From Chthonomonas sp. (lineage in GTDB: Bacteria; Armatimonadota; Fimbriimonadia; Fimbriimonadales; Fimbriimonadaceae), in the NCBI GenBank assembly GCA_016788115.1, contig JAEURR010000009.1, forward strand, positions 84,022 through 148,021: 64,000 nucleotides of DNA, read 5' to 3'. The position numbers and the translations under genes are program-made. Each line of letters opens with the position of its first letter. Positions within the stretch are counted from its first letter, which is position 1. This document shows positions 1 to 7,558 of the stretch, piece after piece. The notes under the pieces are model-generated. The model had not been told where the DNA came from. It saw only the letters and a program-made list of their open reading frames with translations, and made no database searches.

Positions 1-694
1 TCGCCTCCAGAACTTTGGCTTGGTTCACGGGAACGAGCGGGTCCTTATCCCCGTGGATGGTGAACGTTGGGGCAGACTCGCGAGTGAAAGAATAGTACGG
101 GCTCGCCGCCTTGATCAGCGCAGCAGCTTCGGCTCGCGGTTTTCCGAGAACCGCCGAAAAGACGGGGTCAAGTGCACGGCCGTAGTCTTGCGCGATTGTC
201 ATGTCGACCGGCCCAAAGAGATTAAGAACCACTTGGACCTTGCTCGATTGGTTCGTGGCTTCGCGACTGGTTCGCATGCGGGACTCGGTGCTGCCGAGCA
301 TAAGCGACAGTTGGCCTCCCGCACTAGCTCCGGCGGCCCCAATTTTGTCGCGACGGATGTTGAGCGCCTTGGAGTTTGCCCGGAGGTACCGGACGGCCGT
401 CTGGACGTCCTGGATCATCGTCGGGTACTTGAACTTGGGTGCTAGGCGATAGCTCACGCTGGCTGCCACGAACCCTTGTTTGGTAAGCGCGGTGCAGAGA
501 TCGCGCATGTCGACGCGATTGCCGCCCATCCAAGCTCCACCGTGGATCACCACGACGGCAAACGCAGGCGTTTTCGCTGCGGTCGCAGCCGGCCGATAGA
601 CATCCATTTGCAGGTCGACCCCGTCAATCTTGGAGTATGTGATCGTCTCCGGAGCTTGCGCGAGGAGAGTGAGGCTGAGCAGTGTCGCGAGCAT
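1..694 (-). CDS. Secreted alpha/beta-hydrolase (acetyl esterase-like), C-terminus beyond window
   Basis: The frame stays open from the ATG at 694 to the window edge (231 residues seen), so the 3' end is missing. It starts with a short hydrophobic signal-like segment (about residues 1-13). It carries the oxyanion motif HGGAW (51-55), the nucleophile elbow GASAGG with Ser124, and the acid-loop sequence HGDKDPLV with Asp218. The catalytic His would lie past the edge. This pattern fits the carboxylesterase/BD-FAE type of alpha/beta-hydrolase, probably removing acyl groups from sugars or small esters outside the cytoplasm; the substrate cannot be read. It lies 13 bases downstream of hspR on the same strand, so it may be part of the heat-shock operon. 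Confidence 0.85.
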   Translation of the reverse strand, partial: MLATLLSLTLLAQAPETITYSKIDGVDLQMDVYRPAATAAKTPAFAVVVIHGGAWMGGNRVDMRDLCTALTKQGFVAASVSYRLAPKFKYPTMIQDVQTAVRYLRANSKALNIRRDKIGAAGASAGGQLSLMLGSTESRMRTSREATNQSSKVQVVLNLFGPVDMTIAQDYGRALDPVFSAVLGKPRAEAAALIKAASPYYSFTRESAPTFTIHGDKDPLVPVNQAKVLEA

Positions 695-707
695 GCCCAA
701 TTCTACG

Positions 708-1112
708 TTAAATGTCCGGCTTTCGCCACTGCAGGTGGGGCGTTGGTAAGAGTTGCTCGTCGCGGCGGATCGGCAAGTTGCTGTTCTGAAGCAGGTTCGC
801 GATTCTCTCTTCTGCCGTTCGGCGAAAATCGTCCATTTGCGACTCCATGTCCGAACGCATTTCCTCAACGTCGTCGAGGAGTTTGAGAATGATTTCCACG
901 CCCGCGAGGTTGACTCCCATTTCCTGTGTCAGCCGCTGGATGCGCCGGACCCGATGGATGTCTTGCTCGCTGAAGAGCCGGTTCTTCGCCCCGACTCGCG
1001 CGGGGACGACCAGCCCGAGCCGCTCGTACTGCCGTAAAGTCTGCGGGTGCACACCGCAGAGCTGGGCCGCGACCCCGATCATGTACACCGGCTGCTGGCG
1101 GTCGCGGTTCAT
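708..1112 (-). CDS. hspR: MerR-family heat-shock repressor HspR
   Basis: This 134-residue protein has an N-terminal MerR-type winged helix-turn-helix. The segment [16 protein letters not shown] (about residues 20-35) is the typical HspR recognition region. [15 protein letters not shown] follows, then an amphipathic helix for dimerisation. HspR represses chaperone genes by binding HAIR repeats, usually with DnaK as co-repressor. The start codon overlaps the dnaJ stop by four bases, so the two genes are translationally coupled. A near-perfect HAIR lies upstream of dnaJ, which supports autoregulation. dnaK and grpE, its usual operon partners, are not in this window. Confidence 0.93.
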   Translation of the reverse strand: MNRDRQQPVYMIGVAAQLCGVHPQTLRQYERLGLVVPARVGAKNRLFSEQDIHRVRRIQRLTQEMGVNLAGVEIILKLLDDVEEMRSDMESQMDDFRRTAEERIANLLQNSNLPIRRDEQLLPTPHLQWRKPDI

Positions 1113-2182
1113 GCGGTCACCTCCTGGGCGGCGGCGAGCTTCTCGATGATCGCACGCTCTTCGGCTGATATGGTCTTTGGCACGGAAATCTTCACTCGGA
1201 CCAGCAGATTGCCGCGGCCTTTGTCACCCAACTGCGTGATCCCCTTGCCCTGCAAGCGAAAAGTCTGGCCGTTCTGGGTGCATTCGGGTACCTGCATGCT
1301 CACCGTTCCGCTCAGGGTTGGAACGCGTATCTCGCCGCCGAGCGCTGCGCGGGCAAAGGGAACGGAAACTTCCGTCTCTAGCTCCTCGCCCTTTCGATGA
1401 AACGTGGAGTGGGGGAGTTCGATCACGCTGACATACAGGTCGCCCGTCCGGCCGTTCGCCCCCGCCGAACCTCGGCCCTTCACGCGGAGCTTCTTACCGC
1501 TTTGCATGCCCGCAGGAATCGAGACCTCGACCCGACGCGTGGTTGGCAGGGTTTGAGTACCTCGGCAAGTCGGGCAGCGCTCCAGGGTACTGTTCCCGGT
1601 GCCATCGCATTCTGGGCATGCTTGGCTCATGCCGAAGACCCCCGAAACATGCCCCGTGCCCCGGCATGCTCCGCAGGTTCTCGGTGACCTCAGCCGGACG
1701 TAGCCTGTGCCGTCACAACTCTTGCACGCATCGTTCACTTGGAAGACCAGCGTACGTTTGGTGCCGGAATCTATCTCTTCCAAGGTGAGTTCAATCGACT
1801 GCTGGACGTCTTGGGGCTCGACGCTACGTGGACGCGGAGAATGCGCCGCGCCGCCACCGCCGAAAAACTGCTCAAAGATGCTGCCGAAGTCGCCTCCGAA
1901 CCCGCCCGCTCCCCCAAACCCGAAGTCGGTTGGGGCTCCTTGGTCTTGGGCCTGTTTGACCCGATCCCAGTCGGAGCCGTATCGGTCGTAGAGCTCGCGC
2001 TTCTTCGGGTCGCTCAGCACTTCGTAGGCTTCACTGACCTGCTTGAACTTCGCCTCTGCCGCCTTGTCATTGGGGTTGAGGTCGGGATGATACTTACGAG
2101 CGAGTTTGCGGTAGGCCGTTTTTATGGCCTTGTCGTCCGCTCCGCGTGACAGTCCCAAGGTGGCGTAAAGGTCGGGTTTCAT
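1109..2182 (-). CDS. dnaJ: Chaperone DnaJ (type I, zinc-containing Hsp40)
   Basis: The protein has 357 residues from the ATG at 2182. An in-frame ATG at 2218 lies inside the HAIR operator and is unlikely. Visible in order are a J domain with the HPD motif (KYHPDLNP), a Gly/Phe-rich linker ([13 protein letters not shown]), and a zinc-binding region with four repeats ([24 protein letters not shown] and the degenerate CPTCRGTQ). The C-terminal substrate-binding domains follow. It stimulates DnaK ATPase activity and delivers unfolded clients in the cytoplasm. It is the first gene of dnaJ-hspR(-esterase) and is probably repressed by HspR through the HAIR at 2203-2223. Confidence 0.95.
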   Translation of the reverse strand: MKPDLYATLGLSRGADDKAIKTAYRKLARKYHPDLNPNDKAAEAKFKQVSEAYEVLSDPKKRELYDRYGSDWDRVKQAQDQGAPTDFGFGGAGGFGGDFGSIFEQFFGGGGAAHSPRPRSVEPQDVQQSIELTLEEIDSGTKRTLVFQVNDACKSCDGTGYVRLRSPRTCGACRGTGHVSGVFGMSQACPECDGTGNSTLERCPTCRGTQTLPTTRRVEVSIPAGMQSGKKLRVKGRGSAGANGRTGDLYVSVIELPHSTFHRKGEELETEVSVPFARAALGGEIRVPTLSGTVSMQVPECTQNGQTFRLQGKGITQLGDKGRGNLLVRVKISVPKTISAEERAIIEKLAAAQEVTA

Positions 2183-2202
2183 GATGTTCTTAAGCTCAAC
2201 TA

Positions 2203-2223
2203 CATGAGTATATAACACTCAAG
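2203..2223 (-). promoter_or_regulatory. HAIR operator for HspR
   Basis: The plus strand reads CATGAGT, seven bases, ACTCAAG. The HAIR consensus is CTTGAGT-N7-ACTCAAG, so 13 of 14 arm positions match and the spacer is exactly seven. It ends 21 bases upstream of the dnaJ ATG, where a repressor would block transcription. Its pairing with an hspR gene in the same operon makes the assignment strong. Confidence 0.9.
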
Positions 2224-2262
2224 TCGGGCAGATGGTTCGCAGGCACTTTTGACCTATGCAAC

Positions 2263-3156
2263 TTGCCATCACTTACCGACCATCTGGGTAGGGCCTGGAA
2301 GCGCATGGAGTTGTCGAGAATCGAGTTGCTGGCGAAGCGCAGCGAGAATCTACCCATTCACGAAGACGTGTGTCGTTGGGGAGTCGAGCTTTGCTATAAC
2401 CGAAAGGCAACCCTCGAGCAGTTTGTAACCCTGTTTGAGCAGGACGTCAGCTTGGCTTCGAAGCTCCTGCGGGTCGTCTTGACTTCGCCCGGACGACCGG
2501 CACCTCCGATCACTGTGCGCAAGGCAGTCGAACACATGGGGCTTGAAGGCGTTCGACGGACCATCTTCCAACTGGAGGCGTTCCGACAGGCGTTCGAGTC
2601 AGCGGATGAGCGTGTCGAGCGCCGAACCGTGCACTATTCGAAGCATTCATATGCGGTGGCATTGATCGCACGACAAATGGCCACGACCCGTGGCGATGCG
2701 GACCCGGACGAGCTGTACGCGGCGGGCCTGTTCCATGATGCGGGGCTCCTTCTCCTTGAACGTTACCGACCTCACATGTTGGACATTATCTCCGCCAAGT
2801 CTGAGGAGACCGGTCTCGCGCTTGACGCCATCGAGCGGGACGAATGGGGTTGGGATCACTATGCCATCAGCGCAGTTGTGGCGGAGGAGCGAGGCATGAG
2901 CCGTCGTACTGTCTCTGCGATACGGTCGGCCGGTCTTCCGGCGATAGAGCAAGAGTTTCTGATTGAGACCAGCATCGTTTCCATTGCCGACGCTCTGGCC
3001 CTGAAGGCGGGAATTCACCACCATGCTCCTTGGCTGAGCGGGGTCGTCGATGAGTTGGCGGCGGACATTGTTGGTCTTTCCGAAGAAGAGTCGATGGAAC
3101 TCATGAAACTGGCCACCCAATGCGTAACTGGTAAGTATCTGAATCATGCGGCGTAG
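2263..3156 (+). CDS. HDOD-domain signalling protein
   Basis: The frame is 297 residues from a TTG; an ATG at 2305 is the alternative start. The TTG gives an N-terminus of about the same length as the paralogue that follows. The HDOD fold is recognisable from the segment around SENLPIHEDV, the HSYAVALIA helix, AGLFHDAGLL with the HD pair, and WGWDHY. HDOD proteins are non-catalytic or poorly understood HD relatives that act in regulatory networks of motility, cell cycle and stress. No second domain is visible. Its specific role is unknown; the tandem paralogue suggests paired function. Confidence 0.82.
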   Translation: MPSLTDHLGRAWKRMELSRIELLAKRSENLPIHEDVCRWGVELCYNRKATLEQFVTLFEQDVSLASKLLRVVLTSPGRPAPPITVRKAVEHMGLEGVRRTIFQLEAFRQAFESADERVERRTVHYSKHSYAVALIARQMATTRGDADPDELYAAGLFHDAGLLLLERYRPHMLDIISAKSEETGLALDAIERDEWGWDHYAISAVVAEERGMSRRTVSAIRSAGLPAIEQEFLIETSIVSIADALALKAGIHHHAPWLSGVVDELAADIVGLSEEESMELMKLATQCVTGKYLNHAA

Positions 3157-3186
3157 ATCGCAATAACTGTATTCACCAGGTAAGAA

Positions 3187-4068
3187 TTGTCGCCTGGCGG
3201 ACCGATTTATACACCGGTGAACGTTGAAAGCTTAGAGCTGCGACTTGCTCGGACAGAGAACTTGCCGAGCATTCCGCACGTGGCAATGTCGATCCTGAAG
3301 CAAATTGACTCAGGATCGTATTCCGCCGGGAGTCTTGAACGGCTGATGGAGGCTGATCCTGCCATCACGGCCAAGGTTCTGAAAGTCGTCCAGACGGCCC
3401 AGTACGGTGGGCAAGACGTTCAAAGTATCGCTCGTGCCATTCAGCTGCTGGGCTCGGCGGAAATCAAGCGGATTGTCCTAGGAATCTCGTTCCAGCAGTC
3501 CGTCTTCGAGGAGTCGGGCGAGAGCGCCTACGAGAAGCTTGAATACTGGCGCCACAGCTATGCGGTTGCAGTAGCGGCTCGCGAGATCAGTCGACAGTCG
3601 AAGATTGGCAAGCCCGATGAGCTCTTTGTCGCTGGACTCATGCACGACCTGGGAATGCTCGTGATCGAGCGCTTCGCCTTCGCGCACTGCCGAGCCGCCC
3701 TTATCCTCGCCAAGCGCGATCAGTGCTCACTTGCCGAAGCCGAGCGCCGTGTTTTGGGTTGGGATCACTGCGATGCAGGCAAAAAGCTCGCCGAGATGTG
3801 GAAGCTCCCGCGGGTCGTCGGAAACGCGATGCAGTTCCACCACAATCCAGGGCTTGACGGAGAGGAATTTGAATCGACGTGCATCATCACGCTCGCGGAC
3901 GTGCTCGCCTACAATGTGGGGTTCAACATTGGCCTCACGATCCTTCCACCGGAGCTGGATGTCGTCGCGCAGCTAACGGTCAACCTCAGCCAAGAGGACA
4001 TGGACGCCATCTCGGCGAAGGTGGTCGAAGAGGTCATGCGCGCGGAGCAGGAATTCGGGATCAGGTGA
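3187..4068 (+). CDS. HDOD-domain signalling protein (paralogue)
   Basis: This 293-residue protein follows the previous one by 30 bases and is clearly its paralogue. It shares ENLPSIPHVA near the N-terminus, WRHSYAVAVAARE, AGLMHDLGMLVIER with the HD pair, and VLGWDHCDAG. The TTG start has AGG six bases upstream; a GTG at 3217 is an alternative. The HDOD fold fills the protein and no output domain is visible. Its 3' end overlaps the end of convergent uppS by eight bases, so no terminator fits between them. Role: probable regulatory scaffold, target unknown. Confidence 0.82.
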   Translation: MSPGGPIYTPVNVESLELRLARTENLPSIPHVAMSILKQIDSGSYSAGSLERLMEADPAITAKVLKVVQTAQYGGQDVQSIARAIQLLGSAEIKRIVLGISFQQSVFEESGESAYEKLEYWRHSYAVAVAAREISRQSKIGKPDELFVAGLMHDLGMLVIERFAFAHCRAALILAKRDQCSLAEAERRVLGWDHCDAGKKLAEMWKLPRVVGNAMQFHHNPGLDGEEFESTCIITLADVLAYNVGFNIGLTILPPELDVVAQLTVNLSQEDMDAISAKVVEEVMRAEQEFGIR

Positions 4069-4813
4069 CGAGGCCCCCGAACTTCCGGGTTCGCTTCTGG
4101 TACTCAGCGACGGCTTGAAGGAGCTGTTCCGCACCAAACTCTGGCCACGGCACAGGAGTCACACACAGCTCCGAGTAGGCCGCCTGCCAAAGCAGGAAGT
4201 TGCTCCACCGCATCTCACCCGCGGTCCGAATCATTAGGTCCGGTTCGGGGATGTCTGGATTGTACAGGTGCGCAGCGATAAGCTCTTCGGTGACTGTCTC
4301 CGGTTCTACACCGGATGCGACGATATCTCGAACCGCGTCCACGATTTCTGCACGCCCGCCGTAATTGATGGCTAGTGTAAACGTGATTCCGGTGTTCTGC
4401 GCCGTCGTCTCCATTCCGTTCACGAGGGCTTCCCGGAGCGTCGCAGGGACCTCGTCGATGCGGCCCGCCACCCGGACGCGGACATTGTTTCGGTGCATCA
4501 CGCGGAGTTCGTTGCGTGCGGCTTGCTCGATGAGTTGCATCAAGCCGCGCACCTCCTCCTCAGGGCGACGCCAGTTCTCGGCCGAGAAGGCGTAAACGGT
4601 GAGGTACTTGATCCCGAGTTCGCTGGCATCCAGCAGCACGCCACGCAGCGTCTTGTATCCTTCGCGGTGGCCGATGAGTCGTCCCATCCCGCGTGAGTTT
4701 GCCCAGCGACCGTTCCCGTCCATGATCACCGCCACGTGCGCAGGGAGTGCTTCCAGGTTGATCCCAATCTGAACGGCCTGCTGCTGGATCGAATTCATCA
4801 CCGTCGTCGCCAT
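4061..4813 (-). CDS. uppS: Undecaprenyl diphosphate synthase (isoprenyl transferase)
   Basis: This 250-residue cis-prenyltransferase condenses isopentenyl diphosphate units on farnesyl diphosphate to make the C55 lipid carrier for peptidoglycan and O-antigen. Motifs present are VIMDGNGRWA with the catalytic Asp, the FSAENWRRP loop, INYGGRAEI, and DLMIRTAGEMRWSNFLLWQ. The last carries M-R-W where most relatives have Q-R-L, a mild change. It is the last gene of pyrH-frr-uppS, 13 bases after frr, which is the classic bacterial order. Confidence 0.96.
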   Translation of the reverse strand: MATTVMNSIQQQAVQIGINLEALPAHVAVIMDGNGRWANSRGMGRLIGHREGYKTLRGVLLDASELGIKYLTVYAFSAENWRRPEEEVRGLMQLIEQAARNELRVMHRNNVRVRVAGRIDEVPATLREALVNGMETTAQNTGITFTLAINYGGRAEIVDAVRDIVASGVEPETVTEELIAAHLYNPDIPEPDLMIRTAGEMRWSNFLLWQAAYSELCVTPVPWPEFGAEQLLQAVAEYQKRTRKFGGLVT

Positions 4814-4826
4814 AAGGTGTCTTTAC

Positions 4827-5381
4827 TTAGACTTCCATCAACTCGGCTTCTTTTTTCTTTTGTGCGCCGTGAGCTTCTTCGACCATCTTATCTGTGAGCT
4901 TCTGGATTTTCGTCTCGAAGCTCTTCAAGTCGTCCTCGCTCAGATGCTGGTCCTTCTGCTGCTTCTTCGCGTGCTCGTTCGCATCACGACGCACGTTGCG
5001 GATGGCAATGATGGCCTGTTCCGCGCGGGCGTTCACCTGCTTTACCAATTCCTTGCGGCGCTCTTCGGTCATCTGCGGAAAGTTCAATCGGATGCCAGCG
5101 CTGTCCGACGTCGGAGTGATGCCCAAATCGCTCTTGAGGATCGCCTTCTCGATAACCGGAATCATGTTCTTCTCGTACGGCGAAATCAACAACTGCCGCG
5201 GATCGGGCGTAGAGACGCTCGCGATCTGGTTGATTGGCGTCTCGGTACCGTAGTACTCCACGTGGACTCGCTCAAGCACGAGCGGGCTCGCGCGTCCCGT
5301 GCGAATGGTCGAAAAGTCATGTACCATGACCTCAATTGCGTGCTTCATTCGCCGCTCGGCGTCGCTGAAAAATTCTTCCAT
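4827..5381 (-). CDS. frr: Ribosome recycling factor
   Basis: This 184-residue protein is the usual RRF length. It has the conserved IRTGRASPLVLERVHVEYYG segment, PINQIASVSTPDPRQLLI, and the C-terminal three-helix bundle with RVRRDANEHAKK-type sequence (here NVRRDANEHAKK). With EF-G it splits the post-termination 70S ribosome. It lies between pyrH and uppS with 6- and 13-base gaps, so they are almost certainly co-transcribed. Confidence 0.97.
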   Translation of the reverse strand: MEEFFSDAERRMKHAIEVMVHDFSTIRTGRASPLVLERVHVEYYGTETPINQIASVSTPDPRQLLISPYEKNMIPVIEKAILKSDLGITPTSDSAGIRLNFPQMTEERRKELVKQVNARAEQAIIAIRNVRRDANEHAKKQQKDQHLSEDDLKSFETKIQKLTDKMVEEAHGAQKKKEAELMEV

Positions 5382-5387
5382 GGCTAT

Positions 5388-6122
5388 TTACTCTCCGTCT
5401 ACGAGGGTACCCACCGGTTCGCCCATAAGCGCCTGGCGGATCGATCCTTCTTGATTCAAGTCTAACACGATGATGGGCATCGAGTTCTCGCGGCACAGCG
5501 TGAAGGCGGTCTGATCCATGACGGCAAGTCGTTTAGCAAGTACTTCGGTGTATCCAACCGTCGAATATCGCACGGCATCGTCATGCTTGCGCGGATCCTT
5601 GTCATAGATTCCATCGACCTTGGTGGCCTTGATCAGCACGTCCGCCCCGATCTCCAGGGCCCGGAGGGCGGACGCCGTATCCGTACTGAAGAACGGGTTC
5701 CCCGTTCCAGCGGCAAAGACAACGACCCGCCCCTTTTCCAGGTGGCGTACCGCCCTGCGCTTGATGAACGACTCCGCGACCTGGTTGACCGCGATCGCGC
5801 TCTGTACACGCACGGCTACTCCGAGTCGCTCAATCGCAGATTGGAGGGCCAAAGCGTTGATCACGGTGCCCATCATCCCCATTTGGTCGGCAGATGTCCG
5901 GTCGATCTGACCCTTCTCGCTGAAGATGCCACCGCGGATGATGTTGCCACCTCCCACGACGACGGCGGTCTGGACCCCGAGGTTGTGGGCACTGACGATT
6001 TCGGCAGCCACGTCATTCAGGGTTGCCGGGTCGATGCCGGTTTCGCCAGCCCCTGCCAGCGCCTCCCCACTGATCTTCAATAGAACTCGTCGATAGCGGG
6101 GTTCGCTGGTAGGAGTGCTCAT
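5388..6122 (-). CDS. pyrH: UMP kinase
   Basis: This 244-residue amino-acid-kinase-fold enzyme phosphorylates UMP to UDP. Visible are [14 protein letters not shown] at the N-terminus, [11 protein letters not shown] in the phosphate-binding loop, [16 protein letters not shown], and the [13 protein letters not shown] motif typical of bacterial PyrH. The ATG at 6122 is chosen; an upstream TTG at 6131 would add three residues. It follows pepV by about 21 bases and starts the pyrH-frr-uppS series. Confidence 0.96.
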   Translation of the reverse strand: MSTPTSEPRYRRVLLKISGEALAGAGETGIDPATLNDVAAEIVSAHNLGVQTAVVVGGGNIIRGGIFSEKGQIDRTSADQMGMMGTVINALALQSAIERLGVAVRVQSAIAVNQVAESFIKRRAVRHLEKGRVVVFAAGTGNPFFSTDTASALRALEIGADVLIKATKVDGIYDKDPRKHDDAVRYSTVGYTEVLAKRLAVMDQTAFTLCRENSMPIIVLDLNQEGSIRQALMGEPVGTLVDGE

Positions 6123-6143
6123 CGCTGGCAAGTGTATCTTAAC

Positions 6144-7538
6144 TTAGGGCAGAGTCGCGAGGCGGTACAGGATGTGGGCGTAGATTCGACTCATTTTGAA
6201 CAGCGATTCCACGGCGCAGCGCTCGTCGGTCTGGTGCGCCTCACCGTCTCCCAGCCAACCGGTTCCGATGGCCACCGCGTTCGGGACGGCTCGGGCATAA
6301 GTCCCTCCACCCATGACACCAGGCTTGCGCGAGGTGTCGCCGGTCTCCTCAACGTAAACCTCACAAACCGTCTTGACGAGTGGATGATCAAGTGGGAAGT
6401 ACAAAGGCGTGCTGTCAGTGGTGCTGACCAGTTCCGCACCCAGCGCGAGCGTCGCCAAATGGGTCCGAGTCTTTGCGAAGAGGTCTTCGCCCTTCCAAGT
6501 GACCGGGTATCGGATGTTAAAGAGCATGTCGATGGCCGTCTCCTCGGTCGTGACCACGCCGAGATTACAGGTCAGGTAGCTGATGTCGTCGCGGCCATCA
6601 ATGCCGAGGCCTTCGCCACCCAAATAGGTGAGCTCGAACATCTCCACAAAGGCCTCTTGCACGCTCAGCGGGGCGATGTCCATGAGGAACCGCAGAATTC
6701 GAATGATCGCATTGTCACCGCCGAACGGCCACGAACCGTGCGCAGCCTTGCCAACGGCATCGATGGAGAGTACGTCACCGTCCCAGCGGGTCGCAATGTT
6801 GCGGTCCCAGCCGTCGGCGATTTTCGCTTCGACGTGCGCTCGCGCACCCGCAGAAACCCGTACCTTCGCGGTGCCCGAGTCGATCACGATGTTCGGACGC
6901 TGACCCCCGGTGAGCTCAAGGAGCTCCATGTCTCCGCGAATCTTCGGAACGCGGACAACAAGGCTCGTGATCCCCTTTTCGGCATGGATCAGGGGCCAAC
7001 CCGCATCTGGAGCGATGCCGAACGTCGGAGACTCCTCGGTGCGGGTGTAGCGGTGGATGCACTCGAAACCGCTCTCCTCGTCGCAACCGAAGACGATCCG
7101 GATGCGTGAACCGATCTCGGGGAAAGAAACTTGCAGCGCACGAGCGGCATAGAACGCGGCCATTGTAGGCCCCTTGTCGTCGGTCGCACCGCGCGCGTAC
7201 ACGTAGCCCTCGTGGATCGTCGCATCGAAGGGCTCAAACTTCCATCCGGGGCCTACTGGGACCACATCCAGGTGACCAAAGACTCCGACCATGCGCTCAC
7301 CGGACCCGAACTCCGCGAATCCGCAGAAGCCTTCAAGGTCCGTCGTCTTCATCCCCCACTCGTTGGCTTTGGCGAGCGCGAAATCGAGTGCGTCACGGTT
7401 AGCTCGGCCAAACGGAGCATTGGGCTCAGCGGGCCCTTCGATGCTAGGAAACCGGAGCATTGTCTGGTAGTCAGCGAGGAGCTCAGACTCGTGTTCCTTG
7501 AGCCATGCATGTAGTTTGGTTACCACCGGATCGGTCAT
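6144..7538 (-). CDS. pepV: M20-family dipeptidase, PepV/Sapep type
   Basis: This 464-residue zinc metallopeptidase hydrolyses dipeptides, probably in the cytoplasm. The metal-site motifs are visible: GVFGHLDVVPVGPGW (first His and Asp), YARGATDDKGP (bridging Asp), and FGCDEESGFECI (Glu ligand and catalytic Glu). GVMGGGTYARAVPNAVAIG lies near the end. The length and long lid domain (about residues 185-330) fit PepV rather than short M20 deacylases. It precedes pyrH closely and may share its transcript. No signal peptide is seen. Confidence 0.9.
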   Translation of the reverse strand: MTDPVVTKLHAWLKEHESELLADYQTMLRFPSIEGPAEPNAPFGRANRDALDFALAKANEWGMKTTDLEGFCGFAEFGSGERMVGVFGHLDVVPVGPGWKFEPFDATIHEGYVYARGATDDKGPTMAAFYAARALQVSFPEIGSRIRIVFGCDEESGFECIHRYTRTEESPTFGIAPDAGWPLIHAEKGITSLVVRVPKIRGDMELLELTGGQRPNIVIDSGTAKVRVSAGARAHVEAKIADGWDRNIATRWDGDVLSIDAVGKAAHGSWPFGGDNAIIRILRFLMDIAPLSVQEAFVEMFELTYLGGEGLGIDGRDDISYLTCNLGVVTTEETAIDMLFNIRYPVTWKGEDLFAKTRTHLATLALGAELVSTTDSTPLYFPLDHPLVKTVCEVYVEETGDTSRKPGVMGGGTYARAVPNAVAIGTGWLGDGEAHQTDERCAVESLFKMSRIYAHILYRLATLP

Positions 7539-7558
7539 GCCCGAAGAATACCGAAAGG

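Noticed and set aside
6132..7109. 325-codon open frame antisense to pepV
   Set aside because: PepV has complete metal-site motifs; the antisense product has none.
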